Origin: Phoronis ovalis
Lineage: Eukaryota > Phoronida > Phoronidae
Direction of reading: 5' to 3'
Assembly: GCA_028565635.1 (NCBI GenBank)
Contig: JAOXYB010101381.1
Span: forward strand, 17,417-38,493
Length of the DNA: 21,077 nt
The first letter of the stretch is position 1. Each line of letters begins with the position of its first letter. The notes under the pieces are model-generated. The model saw nothing but the letters and a program-made list of their open reading frames with translations. It did no database searches and was not told the DNA's origin. Shown one piece after another: positions 20,845-21,077 of this stretch. The translations under genes were made by a program, and so were the position numbers.

Positions 20845-21060
20845 TCAAAAATTTATGTACCATAATAATGCCCATATATTTATAAAAACTTGCCTGTTAC
20901 AGCTGAATGAATTTTGTCTTGAACCAGATTGTACAAAGTCAAAGTCACATGATACCCTAAGCATAGCCTGTGTACAGGCTGAGGAAGGACCCCTGGAAGA
21001 ACTAATTATATATAAGGATTTAATATATTGATACTTGACAATTTTGATAATTTTACTCAT
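20845..21060. other. GC-richer island open on both strands, unidentified
   Basis: From about 20890 to 21000 the base composition is clearly less AT-rich than its surroundings, and both strands are open for 66-71 codons. Reading minus, ttagttcttccag|GGG is a plausible acceptor and AACAG|GCAAGT a good GC-type donor. Neither of the two minus-strand frames I could carry through matches the expected ARID5B N-terminus. It may be an unrecognised exon or a dispersed repeat. Confidence 0.3.
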
Positions 21061-21077
21061 ATTTCGTCATTTATAAC

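Overview
This is a window of animal nuclear DNA: AT-rich, with introns and no long uninterrupted reading frames. It carries the 3' part of one recognisable gene on the minus strand, an ARID5B-type chromatin protein. Intron positions are conventional (GT...AG), the introns are short (about 0.2-1.4 kb) and there is much non-coding DNA. This fits an invertebrate, perhaps a lophotrochozoan such as a mollusc, but nothing in the sequence fixes the species.

Layout. Positions 1-12256 hold no gene I can support. They contain a 240-bp MITE-like element (828-1067), small tandem duplications, a two-stem hairpin (2336-2378) and low-complexity AT-rich DNA. Positions 12257-18747 hold nine consecutive coding exons of the ARID5B-like gene, read right to left. 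Their boundaries were set by splice sites, and their phases chain exactly: 2040 nt, 679 codons plus a TGA stop. In protein order they encode the second half of the N-terminal BAH-like region, a GRPRKKR basic (AT-hook-like) motif, a complete ARID DNA-binding domain split over four exons, a basic charged linker, and a low-complexity C-terminus with a PQDLS (PxDLS-type CtBP-binding) motif. The start codon and first half of the BAH-like region are not securely located. Two competing candidate upstream exons are described (18882-18937, needing a GC donor; and one ending at 20611 with a GT donor).

Mobile DNA. The 828-1067 element has a second, shorter copy at 20339-20506. Both share TAGTCT...AGACTA ends. 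The second copy is flanked by a perfect 9-bp duplication and the first by an imperfect one, as expected of Mutator-type non-autonomous elements. The intron at 16523-17154 holds an inverted pair of about 80-bp arms. Each arm begins with a degenerate sequence resembling a hammerhead-ribozyme core or the 3' end of an invertebrate retroelement.

I see no evidence of a multi-gene operon, defence system, CRISPR array, rRNA or tRNA. The most useful results are the exon-level model of the ARID5B-like gene, the definition of the small transposon family, and the inverted hammerhead-like pair.
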